From positions 1 to 46,340 of IMG/VR virus record IMGVR_UViG_3300046387_000014: a stretch of 46,340 nt of DNA; one strand, given 5' to 3'. This DNA is from a virus. Below the pieces are notes generated by a model. That model saw only the letters and a list, made by a program, of their open reading frames with translations, made no database searches and had not been told where the DNA came from. The position numbers were made by a program, and so were the translations under genes. Each line of letters opens with the position of its first letter. Position 1 is the first letter of the stretch. Below are positions 8,637 to 15,658 of the stretch, piece by piece.

Positions 8637-9107
8637 ATGGCTAACACAACTTTTTCAGGTCCAATCCGGGCAGGTAATATTAAGAATACTACAGGCACAA
8701 CTGTAGGCACTGACATTGCTAACGTAGGTTACGTTGTAATGTGTCAAGACACAGTACAGAGTCTTGCAGGTGGCGCTCTTGCAGCGGTTGTAACGGATAT
8801 CGTAATACCAGCAAACTCTAAGATCGTTAACTGTATCATTGATCTTGTAGCTGCGGCTAATGCTACTACCAACATTAGCGTTGGTGAAGTTGGCGGTAAT
8901 GCAAACACTATTATCAATACGGTTGCGTCAGGAACTACGGTGGGCGTCAAAGCACTGGGTGCTGGCGGTGGTGGAACCTTAGAATGGGGTAACACTGGTG
9001 CATCAGACATTCGTTTGACTGTAACATCTTCTGCTGCTACTAACGCAGGTTCTGTCCGCATTACAGTAATGTATGCACAAGCGTTTAACACTGTAATACG
9101 ACCTTAA
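8637..9107 (+). CDS. Putative virion protein, beta-rich
   Basis: A 156-residue protein, low in charge and rich in Ala, Thr, Val, Gly and Asn. I chose ATG 8637 because AGGAG lies at 8626-8630; an upstream TTG at 8616 would put this ribosome site inside the gene. The sequence has a repeating short-strand pattern (VVTDIVIPANSKIVNCII; SAATNAGSVRITVMYAQ) typical of phage decoration or fibre-like proteins. It is the first gene after the capsid terminator. Its function is unknown. Confidence 0.65.
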   Translation: MANTTFSGPIRAGNIKNTTGTTVGTDIANVGYVVMCQDTVQSLAGGALAAVVTDIVIPANSKIVNCIIDLVAAANATTNISVGEVGGNANTIINTVASGTTVGVKALGAGGGGTLEWGNTGASDIRLTVTSSAATNAGSVRITVMYAQAFNTVIRP

Positions 9108-9119
9108 AGGAGTAGCTAA

Positions 9120-9404
9120 ATGGCTGGTCAAGAGGTTAGAGCTTACAATTTTGCGGCAAGCGATACTGCTGCTCTTGTAGGCCCATCACGGGGCAGGTTG
9201 CAGGGCGTTTTAGTTAACGCTGCTGCGGCTGCGGCTTTTACCATACGTAGTGGTAGTGCTACGGGTGAGATTATACTTCAGTTAACCCTGCCTGTGGGCT
9301 GGAATGACGTATATATCCCTAATGACGGTATACTTGCTGATAATGGTTGTTTTGTCTCTGCTTTTACAGGCACTGACAATGTAATGACCCTGCTCATAGA
9401 GTAA
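9120..9404 (+). CDS. Small beta-rich virion-type protein
   Basis: A 94-residue protein starting 12 bases after the previous stop, with AAGGAG upstream. It has short hydrophobic strands and Gly/Ala/Thr-rich turns (GRLQGVLVNAAAAAAF, ATGEIILQLTLPVGWNDVYIP, DNGCFVSAF) and ends in MTLLIE. The composition matches small virion surface proteins. I do not recognise a named family. The position within the structural block and close spacing support a virion role. Confidence 0.6.
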   Translation: MAGQEVRAYNFAASDTAALVGPSRGRLQGVLVNAAAAAAFTIRSGSATGEIILQLTLPVGWNDVYIPNDGILADNGCFVSAFTGTDNVMTLLIE

Positions 9405-9410
9405 ATCGTT

Positions 9411-9692
9411 ATGGCTTCAAAGGGTGAGATGCCGAAGCGTAACAAAAAGAATTTCCGCTCTACTAAGTCTGGGGCGGGAATGACAAAGGCGGGTGTTGCT
9501 GCGTATAGACGTAAAAATCCCGGTTCTAAGTTAAAAACCGCTGTCACGGGTAAGGTCAAAAAAGGCAGTAAAGATGCCAAGCGGCGCAAGTCGTTCTGCG
9601 CTCGTTCTGCTGGACAGATGAAACAATTTCCCAAAGCAGCAAAAGACCCTAATAGCCGTCTAAGACAGGCTAGAAGACGCTGGAAGTGTTAG
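9411..9692 (+). CDS. Basic Lys/Arg-rich protein with conserved C-terminal Cys/Trp motif
   Basis: A 93-residue, strongly basic protein. It has a KSGAGMTKAGVAAYRRKNPGSKL segment (residues about 21-43), then KKGSKDAKRRKSFCARSAGQ, and ends RQARRRWKC. This 'AYRR.NPGSKL...KR.KSFCAR......R.W.C' pattern recurs in small proteins of many aquatic phages, and I believe it corresponds to a domain of unknown function. The two Cys residues (CAR and the terminal KC) are conserved in my memory of the family and could bind metal or nucleic acid. It is the first of six small basic proteins between 9.4 and 13.1 kb. Confidence 0.7.
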   Translation: MASKGEMPKRNKKNFRSTKSGAGMTKAGVAAYRRKNPGSKLKTAVTGKVKKGSKDAKRRKSFCARSAGQMKQFPKAAKDPNSRLRQARRRWKC

Positions 9693-9700
9693 GATATATT

Positions 9701-9943
9701 ATGCCAAAACGTGATACACAGGCCGCACAAGATCGTCGCAAAAACAAAAAGACTGAGGAGCGTCTGTTTGAAGAGTCTCAACGTCTTGAACGTGAGCGCA
9801 TTGAACGAGAAGAAGAGTTAATTAAACAACAACAGCAACAGGGTGTATTTAAAGGCGCTAAGGGTGGTATCCTTAAAATGCGTAGTGGCGGTAAAATGGA
9901 TGGTCTAGCTATAAGAGGTAAGACACGGGGGCGGTATGTCTAA
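9701..9943 (+). CDS. Small charged helical protein with C-terminal GGILKM motif
   Basis: An 80-residue protein starting at ATG 9701, with AGGA at 9691-9694. The alternative GTG at 9686 lies inside the previous gene. Residues about 1-50 form a long charged helix, probably coiled coil (RLFEESQRLERERIEREEEL then a poly-Gln run). The C-terminus is basic and glycine-rich with GAKGGILKMRSGGKMDG. The GGILKM part is repeated almost exactly in the 1055-residue protein at 24859-28026. Its function is unknown; a virion-associated or DNA-binding protein is plausible. Confidence 0.6.
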   Translation: MPKRDTQAAQDRRKNKKTEERLFEESQRLERERIEREEELIKQQQQQGVFKGAKGGILKMRSGGKMDGLAIRGKTRGRYV

Positions 9944-10130
9944 AGCAAAACCTACCAATGCTGCGTTGTGGTCTAAGGCTAAGTCCGCAGCTAAAAGCAA
10001 GTTTAAGGTTTACCCTTCCGCTTATGCAAATGCTTGGGCTTCTAAGTGGTATAAAGGTAAAGGTGGCGGTTGGTCTGGCGGCAACAATAAGGTAGCTAAA
10101 AGTGGCAAAAGCAAAACCAAAAAAACCTAG
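9936..10130 (+). CDS. Small basic protein with KVYPSAYANAWASKWYKG motif
   Basis: A 64-residue basic protein, overlapping the previous gene by eight bases. The central motif KFKVYPSAYANAWASKWYKG is a pattern I recognise from short proteins of marine phages and large algal viruses. The ends are Lys/Ser-rich with a GKGGGWSGGNN glycine turn. The family function is not known. High charge and clustering with similar genes suggest a nucleic-acid-binding or virion-packaged role. Confidence 0.65.
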   Translation: MSKAKPTNAALWSKAKSAAKSKFKVYPSAYANAWASKWYKGKGGGWSGGNNKVAKSGKSKTKKT

Positions 10131-10356
10131 TACCAAGGGTGGTCTTGGAAAATGGTTTGGCGAAGATTGGAGAGACGTTAAGACAGGTAAAGCCTGTGGA
10201 CGTAAATCCGCTAAAGGCAAGTCTAAGCGCCCCTACCCTGCCTGTCGCCCTAAGAAAGTGGCATCTAAGATAACTAAGTCCGAGGCCACAAAGAAAACTG
10301 GGCCTAAGCGTGTAAAATGGTCTACTACTGCTAGTGGTAAGAAGAGGACTAAATAA
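10102..10356 (+). CDS. Small basic protein with GGLGKWFGEDW / GKACGR motifs
   Basis: An 84-residue basic protein. The first usable start is GTG 10102, nine bases after an AAGG and 29 bases inside the preceding gene; no ATG precedes the conserved part. The core is TKGGLGKWFGEDWRDVKTGK, then CGRKSAKGK and RPYPACRPKK. This motif set is widespread in short proteins of marine viruses and has no assigned function as far as I know. The two Cys residues lie in CGR and ACRP contexts. The rest is Lys/Thr-rich. Confidence 0.65.
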   Translation: MAKAKPKKPSTKGGLGKWFGEDWRDVKTGKACGRKSAKGKSKRPYPACRPKKVASKITKSEATKKTGPKRVKWSTTASGKKRTK

Positions 10357-11042
10357 TGGCTACAGTCGTACCTGACCTACCTGAGTTGTTTGAAGAAGCC
10401 TTTGAACGGGCTGGTTTGCAGATGCAATCTGGGTATGACTTACGTACTATCCGTCGTAGTCTCAATATCTTAACCCTAGAGTGGCAGAACAGGGGTCTTA
10501 ACCTGTTTACTATTGACTCTGGCACTGTCGATCTGACCGCAGGGCAAATAGATTATAGTATGCCTGTAGATACTATAGATATTATTGAGCATCAGCTACG
10601 TACTGGTACAGGTACAAATCAAATAGATACAGCTTTGCAGCGCGTTAGCGTGTCTACATATGCACAGCAGACTAACAAGAACACTGTAGGACGGCCCACG
10701 CAGATATATGTGCAGCGGCTACCCACAGAAGTAAAGTTTACACTGTGGCCTACACCGGACACTACACAGGCTTACAAACTACTGTATTTCCGCCTCAAGG
10801 GTATTGATGGGCTTGCGTCAGGTGTTGGGGGAGAAACAAACAGTATACCCCCACGGTTTGTACCTGCGCTTGTATCAGGGTTAGCGTTTCACGTAGCTAT
10901 GAAAAAACCTGAAGCTGCGGCTAGGGCGGTGCCTCTTAGAGAAGAGTATGAGTATCAATTCAAGCTAGCGGCATACGAGGATCAAGAACGTGCGTCTTCT
11001 ATATTTGTACCGTTCCAAACCTTTCATGGTGGTATGAGATGA
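10356..11042 (+). CDS. Head-to-tail connector, P22 gp4-like tail accessory factor
   Basis: A 228-residue protein with the look of P22 gp4-like connector proteins. The N-terminal LPELFEEAFERAGLQMQSGYDLRTIRRSLNILTLEWQNRGLNLF region (helices, residues about 8-50) is characteristic. A beta region with GQIDYSMPVDTIDII follows, then a QIYVQRLPTEVKFTLWPTP strand pair, and a C-terminal helical LVSGLAFHVAMKKPE...EYEYQFKLAAYEDQERAS. The protein would dock under the portal ring and seal packaged DNA. The start overlaps the previous stop (TAATG). Confidence 0.8.
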   Translation: MATVVPDLPELFEEAFERAGLQMQSGYDLRTIRRSLNILTLEWQNRGLNLFTIDSGTVDLTAGQIDYSMPVDTIDIIEHQLRTGTGTNQIDTALQRVSVSTYAQQTNKNTVGRPTQIYVQRLPTEVKFTLWPTPDTTQAYKLLYFRLKGIDGLASGVGGETNSIPPRFVPALVSGLAFHVAMKKPEAAARAVPLREEYEYQFKLAAYEDQERASSIFVPFQTFHGGMR

Positions 11043-11827
11043 GCTACGCGTCTGGTAAACACGCATACGGTATATGTGACCGGACAGGGTTTAGATACCC
11101 ATTAGAAGACCTTGTATATGAGTTCCAAGACGGGCATCGTACAGGGTTTCGCGTTGGCAAAGATGTAGTTGATCCAGATCAACCACAAAACTTTTTAGGA
11201 CGCATCCGAGTAGTTGACCCACAATCATTGCTTGATCCAAGGCCCGATGCTTCTCCCGGACGCGGTTTATTTGGTTGGAACCCCGTAGGGCACCCCCTCG
11301 TACACCTGACAGGACAAGTAGGTAGTGTTACTTTAGACATTCCTGTACCAGAAAGCGATACTGTCACGGGCGTAGCAGCGTCTGGTTCTGTAGGTACTGT
11401 TAGTGTACTTGCGGGAGACGATATTGATGTTTCAGTCACAGGCATAGCAGGCACAGGCGCTTCAGGTGCCGCTACTGTAACTACAAACATATTTGCGGTA
11501 ACAGTAGCCAGCGGTACTAACCCATACGGCACAGGCAATAAGTTCTACATAGATGGCGTTGTTAGTCCGACAATTAGTATTGCAGAAGGTTCTACCTTCC
11601 GGTTCGATCAGTCCGCCTCTAGTAATAGTAGTCACCCATTGCGCTTTAGCACTACGGCTAACGGTACGCATGGTGGTGGTTCTGAGTACACTACAGGCGT
11701 AACCACATCAGGAACGGCTGGACAAGCTGGTGCATATGTTCAGATAACTGTAGCTAACAGCGCACCAACCTTATACTATTACTGCGTAAACCACAGCGGT
11801 ATGGGCGGTACGGCTAACACACCATAG
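11039..11827 (+). CDS. Virion protein with C-terminal cupredoxin-like domain
   Basis: A 262-residue protein in three parts. Residues 1-75 carry YGICDRTGFRYPLEDLVYEF and DPDQPQNFLGRIRVVDPQ, an N-terminal module I know from phage virion proteins. Residues about 108-148 contain two VTG[VI]A..G..G..[ST]V repeats like those of the protein at 14521-15588. Residues about 150-262 resemble a cupredoxin, with SHPLRFS (His199) and YYYCVNHSGMGG (Cys249, His252, Met255), giving the His-Cys-His-Met set of a type 1 copper site. A copper-site role is inferred from the motif; the fold might be retained without metal. The start overlaps the connector gene (ATGA). Confidence 0.7.
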   Translation: MSYASGKHAYGICDRTGFRYPLEDLVYEFQDGHRTGFRVGKDVVDPDQPQNFLGRIRVVDPQSLLDPRPDASPGRGLFGWNPVGHPLVHLTGQVGSVTLDIPVPESDTVTGVAASGSVGTVSVLAGDDIDVSVTGIAGTGASGAATVTTNIFAVTVASGTNPYGTGNKFYIDGVVSPTISIAEGSTFRFDQSASSNSSHPLRFSTTANGTHGGGSEYTTGVTTSGTAGQAGAYVQITVANSAPTLYYYCVNHSGMGGTANTP

Positions 11828-11838
11828 GAGACTTGGAC

Positions 11839-12222
11839 ATGGCTATGAAGAAAAAAGGTGCCGCTAAGGGCGGTGTACGGAAGATGAAGGCTGCTGGTAA
11901 ACTAGAAATGGTTAAAAACAAAGCTGGAAAAATGGTTCCTGCTTTTGCTGCTGACGGCAGAGGAAAAATGGCTAAAGGTGGCGCTGTAGCTAAGAAGATG
12001 GGTGGCGGCATGATGAAGAAAAAAGGCATGGCTAAAGGCGGTGCTGTAGCCAAGAAGAAAGCCGGTGGTGCTGTTACTAAGAAGATGGGCGGCGGCAAGA
12101 TGATGAAGAAGGGCTACGCCAAAGGCGGTAAGCTAACAAAAAAGATGGGTAAAGGCGGAACTCTAGTACGCGGTACTGGCGCGCAACGAAGCGGCAGAAT
12201 GGCAAGAGGACCAATGGGATAA
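11839..12222 (+). CDS. Repetitive Lys/Gly/Met-rich basic protein (KGG repeats)
   Basis: A 127-residue low-complexity protein starting at ATG 11839, eight bases after TAGGAG (11825-11830). From about residue 45 onward it repeats units such as MAKGGAVAKKMGGGMMKKKG, then AKGGAVAKKKAGGAVTKKMG and YAKGGKLTKKMGKGG. It contains almost no acidic residues. Such composition suggests binding to DNA or an anionic surface, perhaps packaged with the genome. The DNA is repetitive as well, and long in-frame ORFs on the opposite strand are a by-product of that. The function is unassigned. Confidence 0.65.
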   Translation: MAMKKKGAAKGGVRKMKAAGKLEMVKNKAGKMVPAFAADGRGKMAKGGAVAKKMGGGMMKKKGMAKGGAVAKKKAGGAVTKKMGGGKMMKKGYAKGGKLTKKMGKGGTLVRGTGAQRSGRMARGPMG

Positions 12223-12223
12223 T

Positions 12224-12898
12224 ATGCCCTACCTACAAAGCAATATACCGCACTTTAAGTGTTGGGTTCGTCGTGAGTATACGGTCAACCATGAGCGTTA
12301 CCACGGCGAATTTCTACATGCTATGGTTATTGCTGTTACTACGATGCCCAACAGATGCCTGAGTTTTCAGATTATCTTTACGGGGTGTGAGGCGGACGAT
12401 ACAGACGATGAGAATGTGCATGGTGGGGCTATGTGGGCTAGGATGCCCATAACTGCCTTGGTAGCTGATGAACCATTTGAAGAGTGGCCCGAGGGTATGG
12501 CAGTTCACGAAGCCCAGCCTTGGGACTGCCCTTCGCATACACATGCGGTATATACGCTTGACAGGGCGTCACCTTGTCCGTGGATGGCTAAGATTGCAGG
12601 AGGGTTCTTTCCTGCTAAGTACCTGTTTACTGTAGATTATACCGATACAGATGTAGCAGATGATCCAGCGCAACACAAACAAGCGCATGTGCTACAGCTA
12701 CTAGATGCGGGTAAGTGGACAGGCAATATAGTGGCGTTACCTAACAATAGGGTACGGGTAACACACCCTGCGTGGTTTGAGACAGGTGAAGGCGCACCAG
12801 ACTTTAAGCCGTCACAGCATATACATTATTCTAAATCTGATTTAGACTACACGCTAGATGTAACGCAAATATTCGACAACTTGTATAGCGAGGATTAG
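12224..12898 (+). CDS. Conserved phage protein, unknown function
   Basis: A 224-residue globular protein starting one base after the previous stop. It is rich in His, Trp, Cys and acidic residues: FKCWVRREYTVNHERYHGEF near the start, GAMWARMPITALV in the middle, and WDCPSHTHAVYTLDRASPCPW near residues 100-120. The C-terminus has RVTHPAWFETGEGAPDFKP. The clustered Cys/His residues might bind metal, but no recognised arrangement is present. I recall similar proteins in structural blocks of marine phages and T4-like cyanophages, without a known role. Confidence 0.65.
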   Translation: MPYLQSNIPHFKCWVRREYTVNHERYHGEFLHAMVIAVTTMPNRCLSFQIIFTGCEADDTDDENVHGGAMWARMPITALVADEPFEEWPEGMAVHEAQPWDCPSHTHAVYTLDRASPCPWMAKIAGGFFPAKYLFTVDYTDTDVADDPAQHKQAHVLQLLDAGKWTGNIVALPNNRVRVTHPAWFETGEGAPDFKPSQHIHYSKSDLDYTLDVTQIFDNLYSED

Positions 12899-12902
12899 AT
12901 TT

Positions 12903-13139
12903 ATGGGCAAGATGAAAGAATTGGATATAGAACTTCAAGACTTACGGACAGAGTTTTTTGACAGCCCTGCGTCAGATCAAATGAGTTTTGACCAATTCCT
13001 TATTAGAAAAGGCAAGAAAAACTTGTCTAAGCTGGCTGCAAGCAAAAGAAGCAGGGGCGGTAAAATAGATAAGATGGGCAACGGCGGTATGTGCAGAGGT
13101 ATGGGCAAGGCTCGTGGGGGCAAATATAGGATCGTCTGA
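12903..13139 (+). CDS. Small protein with acidic N-terminus and GGK-rich C-terminus
   Basis: A 78-residue protein. Residues 1-45 form an amphipathic, partly acidic helix region (ELDIELQDLRTEFFDSPASD). Residues 45-78 are basic and glycine-rich (KRSRGGKIDKMGNGGMCRGM, then KARGGKYRIV). The C-terminal half resembles the KGG segments of the proteins at 9701 and 11839. It starts at ATG 12903 and its stop overlaps the next start (TGATG). The function is unknown. Confidence 0.6.
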   Translation: MGKMKELDIELQDLRTEFFDSPASDQMSFDQFLIRKGKKNLSKLAASKRSRGGKIDKMGNGGMCRGMGKARGGKYRIV

Positions 13140-13786
13140 TGAATTATACTGAGCTTACGCAAGCCATAAAAGACTATACAGAGAACACAGAGGCAACGTT
13201 TGTTTCTTTGATCCCTACGTTTGTGCAGCAAGCGGAGCAACGTATATTTCGTACTGTTACTATACCTGAAGTTAGGTCCAACAGTACGGGTACTCTTTTT
13301 CAAGGAAATCAATACCTAGAACGCCCTGCCGACTTCTTAGCGGTATTCTCTCTGGCAATTATTGACCCTACTACAGCGGCATATACGTACTTGTTAGAAA
13401 AAGACGTTAACTTTATGCGGGAAGCGTACCCTGTAGCTGCTACAGAAGGTGTACCTAAATATTATGGTCAGTTTGATGGTGACGCTATAACAGCGGCTAC
13501 AGACGGACACTTTATCATAGGTCCAACGCCTAATGCTACATATACCGTAGAGTTACATTATTATTTTGAGCCTAAGTCTATTGTCACTACAAGCACGTCT
13601 TGGCTTGGTGAGAACGCTGACACTGTACTTCTTTATGGCTCTCTGGTAGAGGCGTACACGTTTATGAAGGGCGACCCTGATGTTATGCAGTCATATAGAG
13701 AACGATATGAATCTGCGCTACAACAGTTGTCTGTTATTGATGCCGCTAGCAAGGGCGATAGCTATAGGGATGGGAACTTTAGATGA
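13139..13786 (+). CDS. Putative tail/connector adaptor protein (tail tubular A-like)
   Basis: A 215-residue protein with the layout of short-tail adaptor proteins. An N-terminal helical YTELTQAIKDYTEN...LIPTFVQQAEQRIFRT leads into a beta section (NQYLERPADFLAVFSLAI) and a TVELHYYFEPKSIV strand. The C-terminal helices DTVLLYGSLVEAYTFMKGDPDVM and YRERYESALQQL are typical. This architecture matches T7 gp11 / HK97 gp6-like adaptors placed between portal and tail. With the gp4-like protein at 10356 the phage would have two stacked connector-type proteins. The call is by pattern, so confidence is moderate. Confidence 0.65.
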   Translation: MNYTELTQAIKDYTENTEATFVSLIPTFVQQAEQRIFRTVTIPEVRSNSTGTLFQGNQYLERPADFLAVFSLAIIDPTTAAYTYLLEKDVNFMREAYPVAATEGVPKYYGQFDGDAITAATDGHFIIGPTPNATYTVELHYYFEPKSIVTTSTSWLGENADTVLLYGSLVEAYTFMKGDPDVMQSYRERYESALQQLSVIDAASKGDSYRDGNFR

Positions 13787-14070
13787 ATATGCCGTTTGAA
13801 ATGTCCGTTGGTAGTGTTGGGGTTAAGACTACTAATAACCGAGGCTTTACCCCTGAAGAAGTCGCGGAACTATGCGTTGATAGGTTGATGATCGTGTCGA
13901 ATGATGCGCCCCCCGTGATTAGAGATCAAGCCTTGGCTCACAAGGAACGTATGAAAGCTGTAATCGCAGCCTACATGAAACAGGCTATCCAAAGTGATAG
14001 AACTACTGTATATAATGCAATCAGTGATGCTGGTCATAAAAAACTAGCTGAATATATAAGGAAAATGTAA
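13783..14070 (+). CDS. Small conserved helical phage protein
   Basis: A 95-residue protein overlapping the adaptor gene (ATGA). The middle reads FTPEEVAELCVDRLMIVSND, followed by PPVIRDQALAHKERMKAVIA and a helical C-terminus (DAGHKKLAEYIRKM). It is almost entirely alpha-helical by composition. I recall the pattern EEVA..C...I..VS..APP.IRDQA from short proteins of diverse marine phages, where its function is not known. The tail-assembly context suggests a structural or chaperone role. Confidence 0.65.
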   Translation: MNMPFEMSVGSVGVKTTNNRGFTPEEVAELCVDRLMIVSNDAPPVIRDQALAHKERMKAVIAAYMKQAIQSDRTTVYNAISDAGHKKLAEYIRKM

Positions 14071-14505
14071 ATGGCATTCTCAGGAAACTTTATGTGTACC
14101 TCTTTCAAAGTTGAAGTTTTGAAGGGTGTCCACAATTTTACCGCTGCATCTAACGTATTTAAGCTAGCAATGTACACAAACAGCGCAAGTTTTAATGCGG
14201 CAACCACAGCCTACACTTCTAGCAATGAGGTTAGTGGCACGAACTACACGGCTAAAGGTAACGCCATAACTACAGTTACCCCTGTTGCGGACAGCACAAC
14301 GGCGATTGTAGACATGAACAATGTTGTATTTAGCAACGTGACTATTTCTGCTGTTCGCGGAGCGTTGATCTTTAACGAGGCAGCTTCGGGTGATCCCACT
14401 GTATGTGTACTTGACTTCGGTTCTGACAAGGCTGCAAGTGCAGGTGACTTTACAGTAGTGATGCCAACCGCAGACGCGAGTAACGCAATTATCCGTATCG
14501 CCTAA
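14071..14505 (+). CDS. Virion-type protein, beta-rich
   Basis: A 144-residue, Thr/Ser/Ala-rich protein starting immediately after the previous stop. It has the segment SFKVEVLKGVHNFTAASN, then VFKLAMYTNSASFNAATTAYTSSNEVSG, and ends with GDFTVVMPTADASNAIIRIA. This KLALYT...A....T..Y....EV.G..Y pattern is common in small structural proteins of marine phages. It is probably a tail or baseplate-like surface component, though the exact role is unknown. Confidence 0.7.
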   Translation: MAFSGNFMCTSFKVEVLKGVHNFTAASNVFKLAMYTNSASFNAATTAYTSSNEVSGTNYTAKGNAITTVTPVADSTTAIVDMNNVVFSNVTISAVRGALIFNEAASGDPTVCVLDFGSDKAASAGDFTVVMPTADASNAIIRIA

Positions 14506-14520
14506 TTGAGGTTATAACCC

Positions 14521-15588
14521 ATGCCACTACCTTTTTCTGGCTGGGGCCGTGGTGGTTGGGGTTCCGGTAGTTGGAATAGCTTACAAGTAGGAGTATCTGT
14601 TACAGGCGTAGCGGGTACAGGGGCTGTTGGTAGCGTAAGCACTACCAGCGGTGTTACTCAACCTGTCACGGGTGTAGCGGGTACAGGGTCAGTAGGCTCT
14701 GTAACGGTTATTGGCGCTGTCAACATAGCAGCTACAGGTCTGGCAGGCACTGGGTCAGTAGGTTCTGTAACAGTTACTGGCGTTGCTAACATAGAAGCTA
14801 CAGGGGTTAGCGGCACATCTGCACTCAACACTGTTGTAACTGAGTCTGATGGCAATCTTACGGTACTTGGCCTTAATTCTATAGGATCAGTCGGCGCAAC
14901 CTCTGTATCGTCAAACTCAGCTATTCCTGTTACGGGTGTTTCTGGAACAGGTTCAGTAGGTGCCCCTACGTCTAGGATTGGCATTAACGCTAACATCACA
15001 AGTGGTGTGGCAGGAACTGGATCAGTAGACTCTGTAACTGTAACGGGCCTAGTAAATCAAGCTGTTACGGGAGTTTCTGGAACTGGATCAATAGGCTCTG
15101 TAAGCGTAAACCAAGAGTTTTCTGTAACAGGGGTAGCGGGTACGGGCGCATCAGGAACCGTTAGCGTAAACCAAGGATTTGGTGTAACAGGTTTATCGGC
15201 TACTGGGGCAATAGGAACTGTTAGCGTAAACCAAGCGTTTTCTGTAACAGGGGTAGCTGGAACAGGGGCGGTAGGCGCTACAACTATTGATTTCTCCTAC
15301 TCAGCCACAGGTGTGTCTGGCACTAGCGGTGTTGGCTCTGTAACTATAACAGGCGTAGCTAATCATACTGTTACAGGTGTAGCAGGCACAGGGTCTTCGG
15401 GCGCTTCGACTATTGATTTTGGGTACTATGCCACAGGAGTAGCAGGCACAGGCGCTGTAGGTACTGTCAGTGTAAACCAAGCCTTTGCTGTTACGGGTGT
15501 ATCTGCTACAGGAGCAATAGGTGATACGTTTGTGTGGGAAAAGATTAGCCCCACAAATAACGCAAATTGGATACCCGTAGTCGCGTAA
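14521..15588 (+). CDS. Repeat protein: about 15 VTGVAGTG-type repeats
   Basis: A 355-residue virion-type protein. The start has a W/G motif (SGWGRGGWGSGSWNS, residues about 6-20). Residues about 25-340 consist of about 15 degenerate units of roughly 20 residues around VTGVAGTGAVGSVSV, with substitutions such as SGT for AGT and linkers such as NQAF. It ends with a WEKISPTNNANWIPVVA segment typical of phage tail proteins. Such repeats likely form a beta-helix or extended beta stack in a fibre or surface protein. The unit is shared with the protein at 11039. The DNA repeats could allow length change by recombination. Confidence 0.75.
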   Translation: MPLPFSGWGRGGWGSGSWNSLQVGVSVTGVAGTGAVGSVSTTSGVTQPVTGVAGTGSVGSVTVIGAVNIAATGLAGTGSVGSVTVTGVANIEATGVSGTSALNTVVTESDGNLTVLGLNSIGSVGATSVSSNSAIPVTGVSGTGSVGAPTSRIGINANITSGVAGTGSVDSVTVTGLVNQAVTGVSGTGSIGSVSVNQEFSVTGVAGTGASGTVSVNQGFGVTGLSATGAIGTVSVNQAFSVTGVAGTGAVGATTIDFSYSATGVSGTSGVGSVTITGVANHTVTGVAGTGSSGASTIDFGYYATGVAGTGAVGTVSVNQAFAVTGVSATGAIGDTFVWEKISPTNNANWIPVVA

Positions 15589-15599
15589 TCTGAAAAACA

Positions 15600-15628
15600 T
15601 TGCGTCTTAACGATAGGCGCGGTATAAA
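15600..15628 (+). promoter_or_regulatory. Candidate sigma70-type promoter before tail-fibre gene
   Basis: TTGCGT (15600-15605, weak -35), exactly 17 bases, then TATAAA (15623-15628, 5 of 6 to consensus) lie in the 70-bp gap before the tail-fibre start at 15659. The gap has no gene. The match could be chance, but its placement before the fibre/lysis section is sensible. Confidence 0.4.
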
Positions 15629-15658
15629 CTAAACAACTTATCTGCTTAGGAAACTCAC

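Noticed and set aside
11814-12098. 94-residue minus-strand reading frame rich in Pro/Phe
   Set aside because: Antisense reading of the Lys/Gly-rich repeat gene, with no ribosome site or operon partners.
14580-15540. DNA repeats of the 14521 gene as a CRISPR-like or tandem array element
   Set aside because: The repeats are degenerate at DNA level and keep reading frame; they encode protein repeats.
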